Source: Plasmodium coatneyi
Taxonomy: Eukaryota; Apicomplexa; Aconoidasida; Haemosporida; Plasmodiidae
Reading direction: 5' to 3'
NCBI RefSeq assembly: GCF_001680005.1
Contig: NC_033559.1
Coordinates: 1,798,001-1,862,000, forward strand
DNA length: 64,000 nt
In this document: one piece after another, positions 10,761 to 22,500 of the stretch
Position numbering within the stretch: position 1 is the first letter of the stretch
Layout: the number at the start of each line of letters is the position of its first letter
Made by a program: the position numbers and the translations under genes
The notes under the pieces: model-generated
Told to the model about the DNA's origin: nothing
The model's database searches: none
The model's input: the letters and a program-made list of their open reading frames with translations, nothing else

Positions 10761-11751
10761 TTACCACTTAAACCTCATCCTGTCGGTAGCATCGGTCCAC
10801 GCTTTTTTTCTGCTCTCCAGGAAAGATTTGTACACATCAGCTGTGCATGCTCCTTTGTCAAACAAATTGTAAAAGTCGTTTACGCAACTTTTATCCTGTT
10901 CGCGAAGTTCAGCAATGAGTCTGTCATGGACTCTCCTCCAAAGTTCTTGCAAATTTTCTTCTGAGATCTTATAGCGGGATGCGAAAGATACTGCATACAT
11001 CCACACTTCCAACATCATGGCATAGAAATTTCGAACACAGATATTATGCAAGTTAAACCAGAGGAGGTACATGTCTTTCCTAGAGACAGTTCCGTCTAAA
11101 TTATTTAACCTAGTGAGGACTTCTTCTTCTGTCATTTTCATACTTTTCTCAGGAATATGTTTCCCACTGTTGGGGTTATTATTTTTTTGTGATTGTGTTA
11201 TGTTTTTACTTTCTTTGTTCATTTGGCTTGTCAAATTTGGACTGCTCGTTTTGTAGCTCCCCAATCGATTTTTTGGAATACCATGGCAGGGTTTTTTGGG
11301 GCCCTTTGCGCATACACTCTGTGTTCGATGTGACTGCTGAGGTGTGCTTCTCGGTGGAATTTGGTGCACCTGTGTCCTGCTTTCCTGCATGCTGTTCTTA
11401 TGTGTTCTACATTCCCCCGCGTTTTTTGGCTTTACACCCCCCAGTTGTGTTTTCTCATTTGACGGGATCGTCTCAGCTAAAATTCTGAGATCATAATGAC
11501 GGTTGGGTTCAACATCTGGGAGCAGATTTGCCGGTGCTACGATGAAGGGGTGGACCTAGGGGAAGAAGAAAGGAATATGTAATTGTTAGTCCATCCGACA
11601 GTACAGGAACTTAAAAGGAGGAAAGCGTGGATTTTTTTTTTTTTCCACTTCATCGCCTTACCAGGAAGAACAGGCAGGACAAACAGAGAAGCGATCCTTT
11701 GAAGGTCCTGGGGCGCATCATGTTATCCAGCCGGACCCTTTTGTGATTCAT
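10761..11751 (-). CDS. PHIST-domain exported protein with canonical PEXEL
   Basis: Two exons: 11751-11662 (30 codons) and 11555-10761 (264 aa), total 294 aa. The donor is CTG|GTAAGG and the acceptor follows TTCTTCCCCTAG; the 106-nt intron is phase 0. Exon 1 carries a recessed signal sequence (SLLCLSCLFFL). Exon 2 contains RILAE at residues 54-58, a perfect RxLxE site for plasmepsin V cleavage and export into the host red cell. After a polar linker, residues about 175-294 form the PHIST/PRESAN helical domain (KDMYLLWFNLHNI, LQELWRRVHDRL, RKKAWTDATDRMRFKW). It has the same strand and exon plan as its neighbour, implying tandem duplication. In P. falciparum the equivalent places beside RFC1 also hold two PHIST genes (from memory). 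The exact binding partner cannot be inferred. Confidence 0.9.
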
Positions 11752-13864
11752 TTTTTGGCTAAAATTACCACTCACTTGTGGTTGGGGAGTATCGGTTGAA
11801 CAATTTAATGGCAGCGGAATGCGTTGCGGCGGATCCGGAGTGGAGTTTTCAGCCTCGAGGGAGTGAACATCAGAGGTAGTTGTTGCGCTGTGCTGTGCTG
11901 TACTGTACTTTTTTTTTTTTTGTTTTATTAAACTAAAAAATTTGCCCTTTTAAATGTCATATAAATTACCAAATTGGAAAAAAAGAAGAAAAAAAAAAAA
12001 AAAAATATCCAGCGAAATGGCAAATAATACAGATCCGTGTATATCTACATGGACAGCACCATATAAATCTAAACCTAAATCTAAGCTTTAATCTAAATAT
12101 AAAGTGGGTTGTTTTTTGCTGGAATAAAACGTAAATTTAGGCTGTGCCCCTTCCGCAGCAACTCCTTTTAAGGACGGTTAGTTTGGTCGCTTTAGGGTTG
12201 CAGAAAAAAAAAGAATAAATAATAATAAAATAAAATAACAATACAAATGTCCGTGAAAATAATAGCAATAGCGGCAATGGTAAATATTGTTCTTGTTCTA
12301 CTTCTTTATTTTACTTCTGTTGTCATGCTACCATGTTATGATGGAACGACGCGTTAGTTGGGCAGTGGTTTCGTGGCATCATAACATGGTAACATTGCGA
12401 TAACCCGTGTTTTCTCCTTCACCCACCACCTTGGAGGGGCACAGGAACGACGTCCAGAGCGAATTCGAAGGCAATCAATTTATTCCCATTTGTATATTCA
12501 GATATATGCAACTCCCACGTGGAGTTGTTACGCGAACAGTTATGATAAGGTAGAAATTGTTACCTAAATGTATAATATATTTTTTTGTTCATTTGTGTTT
12601 ACATATATGTTGTTCTGCTGGATTGTTGCCTGGCTATAGAGTTGCTGTAATTTTTAAATGACGTTGAAGAGGGACTAGAATATTACGTTTTTGTGCATGC
12701 GCGAGGGGGAAGCGTAAAACCGGAAGAAGAACGCACCTCCATGAACCTACATATATGTACCTTAGCTTGCAAAAATTGTTCGAAAAAAAAAAAAAATAAA
12801 AAAAGAAATCATTGCTGTGATGTAAAAATGGCATAGTTTTCCGTCCATGGGTCAGAGGTTTATTGTTACCACGCAGAATGGCAGTTTTATCTGCACATAT
12901 TAAATCAGCATATTGTGTAGAATATTTACAGGGGTTGCATAGGGTTGAAAATATACCCATGAAATCCGCGATGTGTCAATGTATTAGGAGAAACATTTCT
13001 CCTACCTGACTTGAAAATCACATTGATGGAGCTCTTTTTTCCAGCAAGTGTGCACAATTCTTATACTGTTGGATTCCCTGCCAGTTGGCGTTTCTGCACT
13101 GATAGCAAGTTGTTCCAAAGAAATGGTGAAGTGTAGAACAACGCAGATGCCGAGTAGCACGCAAAGGGGTACAGGGACAACACATAATGCGAGCGGTGTT
13201 ACGTGCGTGTGGGAAAGTTAGCGCTAGTGAAATGGCGCAGCTGCGGAAAATGATGATGCAAGAGTGACGTAGGATAATTTTTTTTAATGGACACTCACGA
13301 TATGATGATAGGCCACTTTGTTAAGGAGACTAAATAAAAATATTTTCAAGTAGAAATAAATTCTGTGCTTGTAGGAAGATATTTAATCTGTTATAACTCA
13401 TTTTCCGGATAGTTATGAAGCATAAATTTGTGCATTTTATTTTACGGTAAAAAGAAGTAGTACTACTAACCCCTCTCGAGAGGTGCATTCTGCTGATATT
13501 TTCCGCTTTCCCAGTTGTAACTAATTTTTATGCAGCGGGAAGGGGGGTGAGGAACTGGATTGCATGCTATGCGGTGGTTTCTAAGAGGAGAAGGCACATA
13601 TCTATATGTACATGCAGGTGTGTACAGGAAAAAAGTAAATTCCCCTTTTATATCTCCGTCCCTCTAGATGTATGAGTCAAATGATCGACCTTAGGATAGG
13701 AAGCAGGGTTGCTTCGTGTTCATATTCCTATTTAAGTGTGCTTTCAATGTCACTAAAGTAGCAGTTGCGCAAAATGCACAGCTACCCGTCTTTTTGCAAA
13801 AAGAAAAAAAAAAAAAAAAACGCGTTGTAGATACGCTCCGCGTCAATTTGCCGAAGTAGAATAT

Positions 13865-13903
<39 letters not shown>

Positions 13904-15107
13904 TACAATTATGCATACAAATGAGGAACAATGAAGACGCGTAAGGCGCATTGCGTGCTGCTTTTTTGCATAATTCGTTATTTACTGATACGTGAACGTT
14001 TAGATGATCACAATTTTTTTTACATTTTTTTTTTCCCCCCTTAGAACTATTTCCTTCCACTTTTTTACGAGTAGAATATTTTACAGATTATGATTCGTTT
14101 CGTAGCAGCGACACGACAGCATAAAGAGGAAACGCAACAAAATACCTCGATGATTAATACGTTTTCTCTCTTTCTAGATATTGTTAAAACTTATATATTA
14201 GTTAAGTTAGGTAAAGGGAAGAAAAAATATGCTGCCCGTTTTTTTGATTCATGCAACAGAATATTTCTTTTTAAAGAAACCAAATTTTCGAGAAAAAGTT
14301 CGAGGCTTTATTTTATTTTTTTTTTATATCACTGCATTTTTTATAGCATCATTTTTATGTCGAATTTTCTTTGATTATTTTATATTATTTATTATTTTTT
14401 TTTTTACTATACTACCAACTACTTTGCGGCGCTATTGCCACTCTTCATTGCGCGATCTGCCGCACTTGCTACCACGACTATATTACATTCAGTAATAATT
14501 AAAAAAAAAAAAAAAAAAAAATAGTAGCCAAGTGAATGAATAAAATATAACAACACTAGGCTTAGTATTTTTGCTGAGTACCTAAGATAAGTTTTCATGC
14601 TTAATAAAATTCTACTCGCAAAATTACCTCCATGTTAAATGGGTTCTAAAGTAAAAGAAGCAATGAAGCGAAGAAGTAAGAAAGTAGAGAAGGAGAAGCA
14701 GGCTGGAGCAGATACATCATTGCATGTTTTGTTCTATTAACTTTTTTAGAATGTTGGAAGCTGAACAGGCTTTTCTTTTTTTTTTTTTTTTTTGTTCCCT
14801 AGTAAGATAGCATATATATAACATGTTCACTAACCCATTTTTTCTTTTTCTGATTCGTCATGCTGATGTAAAGATAAGTGAAAATAAATAACTCATTGAA
14901 TTATTATGTAATATTTGGAGAGTTTTCATCCGTCCCGTTTTGTAGTTTTACTGTTTAGTTGACATTGCTTTTATTACACGGGACCGTGTATCCCTTTTTA
15001 TTTGGCCAGTTATTTTATTTTATTATATATTTTTCCCCGTCTGTCCCTTTTTGTTTTTTTTAATATTTTATGTTGGCGCTTTTTTTTTTATTTACAAGCG
15101 TGAACAA
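11752..15107. other. Divergent intergenic region between PHIST and plus-strand exported gene
   Basis: About 3.4 kb that must contain the promoters of the minus-strand PHIST gene and the plus-strand gene at 15108. It holds A/T homopolymers (longest an uninterrupted T-run at about 13868-13902, also 13804-13820 and 14501-14520) and a 17-bp-arm inverted repeat at 12327-12393 listed separately. No coding region is supported. Confidence 0.5.
12327..12393. repeat. Inverted repeat, 17-bp arms with 33-nt spacer
   Basis: Arms 12327-12343 and 12377-12393 (core ACCATGTTATGATG and its complement) pair at 16 of 17 positions, and a few further pairs extend outward. It lies about 580 bp upstream of the ATG of the minus-strand PHIST gene. 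It could be a transcribed hairpin, a DNA cruciform or a mobile-element relic; nothing else decides. Confidence 0.6.
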
Positions 15108-16088
15108 ATGATGGAGACAAAGTCTGCACGTCATTCTAATGCTTCCGCAGCTGCGTCTTATTATGGGGGCTGCAAATATGTGGATAGAAAGGGGGCTGAC
15201 TTTTGTAAGTCTGCCAATGTGGATGTTTCAAAAAGGGGTTATAAGTTTGGGAAGTTTAGCATTCTCCTTTTTTTTGTGAATTCCTTCGTCTTTGTGAGTT
15301 TCGTCATGCTGTTGCAGTTTTGTTCGCCTAGTGTAAGTTGAGGGAAAAAAAAAAAAAAGTGTCTGCCATTGGGATATGGCATAGAATGATGCACACAGCT
15401 GTGCATTTCTTCTTGTTTAAGCGCATTTACAAATGAACGCTTTATTATTATTATTATTTTTTTTTATTATTTATTATTATTTTTTTATTTATTTATTATT
15501 ATTATTTTTTTGATTTATTATTATTTTATTTTTTTTTTCCCCCCCATTTGGCCCTTCCTCCTTCAGATGAGTGTGCACCAAAGCAGAGTACATACCCATT
15601 ACGCCCCCGGCAACACAGCAGCAAGGAGCTACTACCCCGCCAAGGCAAGAAGCAACAGAATTCTAGTTGAATCCTTAAAAAATTCAAACACGAAATATGA
15701 AAAGTTGGAGCAGAACACAGTGGATAAGATAGAAAATATTTACGAAGAGCTGACACGAAACATCGCAGCAAAAATAATGGCATTTATAAAAAAAATAGAT
15801 TTAACTTTGGAAAAAGAAATTAAGAAAACATTAAAATATATCGATACTGAGAAGGATGAGCCTATTAAATGTGGTTTAACCTTTTATGAAAAATTGAAGA
15901 ACTTCTTTTCCGCATTCAAGATCTTTTCTACCCCTGTGTTGGGTACCTTTGCCGCTTTGAGTGCTTACTACTTTAAGGCCCAAGCCTTTACCGCTCTGAT
16001 TAGTTTGGGCATAGCCCTCTTGCCCTTCTTGTCTACGTGTTACTTGATGTATAAAGTAATTAAAGTACGTGGTGATTTGGCGGAATGA
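15108..16088 (+). CDS. PEXEL exported protein with C-terminal membrane segments
   Basis: Two exons: 15108-15332 (75 codons) and 15567-16088 (173 aa), total 248 aa. The donor is AGT|GTAAGT and the acceptor CCTCCTTCAG; the 234-nt phase-0 intron holds a TTA-rich run. The first ATG of the doublet at 15108 is preferred over an upstream T-tract-derived ATG. Exon 1 has a long polar leader and a recessed hydrophobic core (FSILLFFVNSFVFVSFVMLL), typical of exported Plasmodium proteins. RILVE at residues 106-110 is a canonical PEXEL. The middle is helical and charged. The last 50 residues have KIFSTP followed by two hydrophobic segments. This end resembles that of the adjacent LSA3-like protein. Position and strand match an exported protein of unknown function next to LSA3 in P. 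falciparum (from memory). Function unknown. Confidence 0.88.
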
Positions 16089-18084
16089 AGCCCCTAGGTT
16101 TTTGCATGCTTCTACAAGGATGAGTGAAATTGGCCCACCAGTCAGTGGAAAGGATCGCTTTGTTTCTCTTCAGGGGTTGGTTGCCCCCCGCGTTATTTCT
16201 CAAAAAAGGGTACACACAAATATTTATATATATATATTTATACTTTGTTACAAGTGTAAAAGGAGAAATGATTGTGGTGGGCAAAAATCCCCATAGTGAA
16301 TGTGCCAAGGCGAGTGGGCAAAATTTACTTTTCACCAAAGGGTTCCTCCTCCATGTTGTGGAAGATTCAACTGTTAGGCATGCCGACGCGCGACGTGCAG
16401 GAATCGAGAGGGGGCATGCACATATATTTTCCTCCTTACGTTATCCGCTCACATATATATATACATATATATATGTGTGGTTCCTGAAGCCGCCATTTTT
16501 ATTTGTTTCAATTTTTTTACTTTTTTTTGTACTTTGATTGCATGCCATATCTTCCCTTTCACTTATCGGTGCTCAGCAGCGCGCAGAGTGAAGGGGACGC
16601 ATGTGCGTGCGTGTGTGTGTATATATGTCCTCACCTATGTGTGCGTTGCGCGTCCCACTTTTGTTTATCCCCACAGGGGGGAATAGTTTAATGGCTTAAA
16701 AAAACTTACACTACTTCTCCTCCCATTTTAGAAGCTCAATTTGAATAAATCCACTTAGTAGTACTATTTTGTTCGTTTACACGTCGATCAGTTACAAGAG
16801 AAAAAAAAATAATAAATAACAAAATTGATCGTTTCGTATATTCCTAGTGCAGGAACTGTTAATATGGATGATTTATGGTGGGTGAACTGGCAATTTGTTT
16901 AAAGGGGTGTCCTTTAATCGTATTTCTCTTTTCTACCATTGGAACATTTAGCGGCTCCCTTCACAAGAACCTACACACAATTCACAGGACTTGCGCGTCC
17001 TGTCATTAAGGTGGCCAAGTACTCCCATAGGAAATATACAAATGGGCACATTAAGAAGGGGGTGTTAAATGAAAAAACTATGAAGATAATAAGATGAGCC
17101 ACAAATCTTTTCATCTGCTTTTGCAAAATTGTAAGGAGCTATTTCAGCGTAGCAACCAGGAAGAGGTTCGTTCTGATGTGCACACGCGGGGTGCACGTAC
17201 ATGGGATTATGTGGCCATTGGGGAAGGGGAACAACAGTTGCTCCTCTGGGCAATTGGTTCTAGCCACCGTGTTCTACTAGTTCCGGGGGTGCTTCATTTG
17301 GGAGCAGCAAATGTGTGAAGTCGTAGAAGTGGCCACGTATGTGTATATGCATACAAATATGAAATAATTTAAAAAAAAAAAATTTCCTTAATTTTATGCA
17401 TTCCGCGGAAAAAAGAAAAGAGAGAAAAAAAATTGTTTAATTTTATCCATTCCGAGGAAAAGAAAGAAAAAAAAGAAGAATTAAACCTTTCCTTTTAAAT
17501 GACCATCGCGGGTGTTATCACAAGGACATAAATGTCCTGCGCTGATTTGTGTTCACCTTAGAATTCACTTATTTTTGATTTTTTTCATGTGTGCACGTTC
17601 TCATTGTAATTAGAGGGCTAAGTTATTAGAGGGTTAAATTGTAATGAGATTATGCCCCTACACAGTGGTGCAGGTGTGTGGCGGTGGTCCAGCCAGCAAC
17701 TATACGCACGCCGCTGACTTTGATGTGTGGCTATATAACGCTTTCGCACTCTGTGTGAAAAAGGTTGAGCCATCCATTCATGTAATTAGCCAAATGCAAG
17801 GGAAAAAAAAAGGTTTTATAACAAAATGGTTAAGAAGAAGATAGGGCCACCCCGTTTTCGCAAAATTTTATCAGTGCAACTTGGCAGTGACTATAGGCTA
17901 GCATTCCGCTGGGGTGAAGAAGCAAGTATATTTTTTAGAAACACAAGATCTTGTACTTTTACAGTTGCAAAAATGAGAAATTTAGCAGTTTGCATAGTTT
18001 CTTTCGCGTGAAAAACGAATATTTAAAAGTACATTTTTACATAACCGCGCTTATTCCATTTTGTATATAACTTTTTTTTGAGCC

Positions 18085-18115
<31 letters not shown>

Positions 18116-18608
18116 GGCCGGTTGGTTTGAAGTTTATTAATAAAATTGCTACATGTATAATATAGTGTGGTTCAGTTTCTTTGCACGAGAATTCGGCCGA
18201 GCAGTGGCGAGGATTACTATTTGGGGTTTGTTTTTTATTGAAGATGCTAAATAAATATATTTTTACGCGCACTGTTAAAGTATGAATTAACACCTATTAG
18301 TAATTTTTTTTTTTTTTTTTTTTTAAGCGCTATCCGTTGTGCGTTTATGGGTTATATTATATAGGAGTAATATATAATTTATGTACGTACATACGTTTGC
18401 CCCGCTTTCTGCAAATTATTTTTTGCATGCAGGGGTTTATATTCCCCTAGTGTTATATTTTTAAGGTGCCGCCAAGAGTAACCTAACCCTAAAATAATAA
18501 GTTTTAATTTTTTTTCTTTGCTTGGCTTCCGTTTTTTTTAAAAAAACCATATTGTGTTATAACACTGTATTACAAGTATAAAAGTATTACCTTCGCACAA
18601 CGAAGTAA

Positions 18609-18648
<40 letters not shown>

Positions 18649-19585
18649 GAGAGCAAAGAAGAGTAGCGTAAAACCTGGGAGAGTGGCTTCCAGTGCGTAC
18701 TGTAAATATAATAAAGTTATACTTTTAAAATTAACGCATTTTAATGTACACGTCACAAATTCCGCGACATTTGCATATTTAATATATATATTAACATATA
18801 TGTAAAAGTTTTTTTAGTGACACTAATATACGACGAGAGGGGTTTTTAAATAAAAAAGTCACAAAGTTACCTAAATTAGGTTTAAGTTTTTGCATTCCTG
18901 CTTTTATCCCGTTTTAGTTTTTTTTTTTTTTTCATTATTTTTTATAGTACAATTTTTTGTGAAGTAAATTACATGTACTGATAATTTTTAGAAAAGGTAG
19001 AAGCAAATTTGTTTGCGAACCTTTCTTTTTTTCTTTTATGGTGAAGGCGCGATCTAAATTTTATAAAAATCGCAAAACTTGATGGATGTTATGTATATAA
19101 GTTTGTAGAAATGCGAACTTTTTTACAGGACTCACTCGTTAGATGCTTTACATACATTGAAGCAATGAGAGAAGAAAAGAAGTGACAAGCACAGGTTTTC
19201 CTAGCGTGGCACATACATATATATTTATATATTGAAGAGTGAGCTATGCGTATTGATGTACTTAGACGTACAATATATATACATATGTATGGGTGAGCAA
19301 GGAAGCAAGCCATTATTTTTAATTCAACTTCTGTTATTAGAGGATTTTTGATTTTACGAGTTTTTTTTTTTTTTTTTTTTCTCTGAATAAATTAGTAAAA
19401 TGTTTTTAAGTACCTTCTTATTATGACAAGTTAGGGAAGAAAAATATTTTCGAAGTATTTTCTGTTGAGCCCTTCGCACACGTACGCAGTACAAGGACGC
19501 CAAGGAAGCAGACAACAGTAACATATATGTAAATTACTTTGAATCTATTTTTTTTTCTTTTCTACATTTAAAAAATTTCATAAAA
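16089..19585. other. Intergenic region upstream of the LSA3-like gene
   Basis: About 3.5 kb with poly(T) tracts (near 18090-18114, 18303-18324, 18613-18645, 19361-19380), AT microsatellites near 16213-16236 and 16452-16473, and a 49-bp tandem duplication at 17388-17461. Short frames on both strands lack splice or domain support. It should contain the LSA3 promoter. Confidence 0.5.
17388..17461. repeat. Two-copy tandem repeat, 49-bp period
   Basis: The 25-bp segment TTAATTTTATGCATTCCGCG plus GAAAA at 17388 recurs at 17437 with two substitutions, each followed by purine-rich sequence. It is non-coding and of no known role. Confidence 0.7.
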
Positions 19586-22500
19586 ATGATAAATAAACGA
19601 TGCAACAGGAGTTTATTTATGCATAATGAAAGGAATAATCAACACAAGACTAACATTTTTAACAGAATAGATATGTCCACTTTGAAAAAATGTCACATGA
19701 AGGAAAAATTGAATAGGTTTCCTTTTTTGTTCAAAGCGATTACTTGCGTAGTCTTGATATGGGTGGCTCAATCGCCTGAAGGATCCCGCGAGGTAGGCAC
19801 GCAGAAACATTGAGTACATAGCAGAATAGGGATTAGCAGCCTTATTCGTGCATATCATTTTATGCGTATAGATGTATGCACCCCATATGCGAGGTTTCCA
19901 TTTTGTGGTTCCTTATATTTCACTGTGCAATGGTCACCCAAACGAACCACAACCTTTTTTTCCCCCTTCCCCAGGATGCCTCCCACCAATCGTGGAACCA
20001 CCAGAATGGCCAGTTATACAACCAACTAGATGTGGCCTTTACAAGGTCATTAGCAGAATATGACGACCTAAATGAATCTTATTTTACAGCGACCAAAAAT
20101 GGCGTCTTAGAAAATGAACCTAGCGAAAACTACCTATATGAAACTTCCACTGGAGTTTCCGAAAGTGATGATACAGAAATTAATAAAATTATCCTTGACC
20201 AGTTACAGAATGAAGAAGACATAAGTGAAGAAAATACGAGGAACCTACGGAGGCGATCACAGGGTGGGAACGAAGGTGATAATGTAGAAGAGACGATCGA
20301 ACCAGTTAGCAGCATATTGCATAATGAGCAAGAGGGAGAAGAATCTATTACGTCCATATTTGATCATGTGGAAGACAACGTAGAAGATGTAGGAGGAGTA
20401 GAAGAACCTGCCTCCACCGCATTTGATAGTGCAGAGGAAAGCGAGGAACAGGCCCTTGCCATGTTGGACAGTGTGCTGGAGGAGGCGGAAAAAACGATAG
20501 AACCAGTTAGCAGCCTATCTGATGATAATGTGTCAGAGGGCGTAGAAGAACCAGCCACTCCCACAGTTGATAGTGTGCAGGATAATTTGGAAAACAATGT
20601 TGTGGAACCAGTAGACGAGGTTGTAGAGGAAGCTGTACAAGAAGCTGCTGACGAAATTCTAGAGGAGGAGCAGGATAAAGGGGAAGAACCTTCCGGCATA
20701 GTCGTAGGGGAACCCGCGGAGGAGGCAAAAGATGAATATGTTGAAGAAGCTGTGGAAGTTGTGCAAGAAGCTGCAGATGAGGTGATAGAAGATGAAGAAA
20801 AAGTAGAGGAGCCCCTCCAGATAGTCGCAGAAGAACATGCAGAAGAAGTACTAGTAGAAAAGGAGGAGGTGAATGAAAATATATTAAACATATTAGAAGA
20901 AATAAAGGAAAACATAATAGACAAAATAGAAGTAAATGAGGAAACGAACGAAGCCCCATTAGAAAGCGCAGAAGAAGCGACCCAGGAGGTTGCTGAAGAA
21001 GCTGCAGACACTACTACCGAAGCTCATGTAGTTGAAACTGTTGAGGAAGAAGTTGCAAATGTTACTACAAATGTTAGTGAAGAAGAAGCTCCTGAATTAA
21101 TTACTGAAGCCTCTGATGAAACGACCGAGAGCACGGCACAGGAAACTTTCGAAGAAGATATATTGAAAAATTTAGAAGAAAATAAGGATGAAAGTGAAAA
21201 CGTATTAGAACATTTAAAAGAAATGAAGGAAGAATTATTAGACTATGTAGAGCAAAACGTGGACGACAACGAAAATTTGCTAGTTGATATGCTGCAAAGT
21301 TTGGAAAAAAGCGCGCACGTAAATGAGAGCGTATTAGATGATTTAGAAGAAATAAAAGAAGATTTGTTGGCTAATGTTCAAATGGCCGAGGAGACTACGG
21401 AAGAAGAGGTGTCAGACACTTCTGCGGAAAGTGCAGAAGAGGTAGCTGCAGAAGAAAACATTTTTGATGTTATAGAAGAAATCAAAGAAAAGGTAATAGA
21501 GAATCTGGAAGAAACGACAGCCCAAAGTGTGGAAGGTGTAGTCGAGGGAGCGGATGAAAATGCATTAGATGTTTTAGAAGAAATGCAGGAAAGCTTGTTT
21601 GAAAACTTTGAGCAGAAGATAGAAACCAACGAAAATTTATTGGGAAATGTATTGGATAATTTGCAGGAAAAAGTAGAGTTAAATGAAAATGTGTTAGCAG
21701 ACGTCTTGGCGGAATTAAAGGAGGATGTTATAAGTCAGCAGGAAACTGCGGAAGAGGTCGCAGCAGAGTTAATCGAGGAGATCGCGGAGGAGCCTGCAGT
21801 GGAAGGCGTAGAAGAAATTATTGAAGATGCGCCCGAGGAACCTGTAGAGGAGGCTGCGGAAGAAACAAATGTTGCCGTAGCAGAAGAATCTGCTGTAGAA
21901 TCCGTGGAAGAGGTGCTTGAACAAATTATAGAAGATACTGCAGAGGTAATAGCTGACGAATCCGTAGAAGAAACCGCAGAGCAAATTTTAGAACAAGCTA
22001 CAGAAGCTGTAGGAACTGTTCATGTAGTAACAGAAGAATCTGTAGAGGAAAATATTGAAGAGATTGTAGAGGAAATTTCAGCAGAACCTATACAGGAAAC
22101 TATTGAAAGTATTGTAGAAGAAGCTGTAGAATCCGTCGAAGAAAACATAGAAGTTGTGGAAGAGGCTATTAAAGATATTGCAGAAGAGGCCGCGGAAGGA
22201 GCTCCAGAGTTGTCTACGGAAGAAATAATAGAAGATGTTATCGTAGAAACTGTCGAAAAGATTGAAGCAGAAGAAAAAGCTATTGAAGAAGCTGAACGCG
22301 AAGCTACCAAGGAAGCAGTAGAAGAAGCTGTTGAAGATGTTGTCGATGAAATTTCAGCAGAACCTATACAGGAAACTATTGAAAGTATTGTGCCAGAAAC
22401 TCCACAAATCACTTCAGATGAGTCTATGGAAGCAGTTGTAGAACACGCTGTAGAGGATAACTTAGGAGAAACGATAGAAACCATTGTGGACGACCTTGCG

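Noticed and set aside
13861..13905. Very long poly(T) run as a possible functional signal
   Set aside because: Homopolymer tracts of this kind are common in Plasmodium spacers and length may be affected by sequencing; no specific role can be argued.
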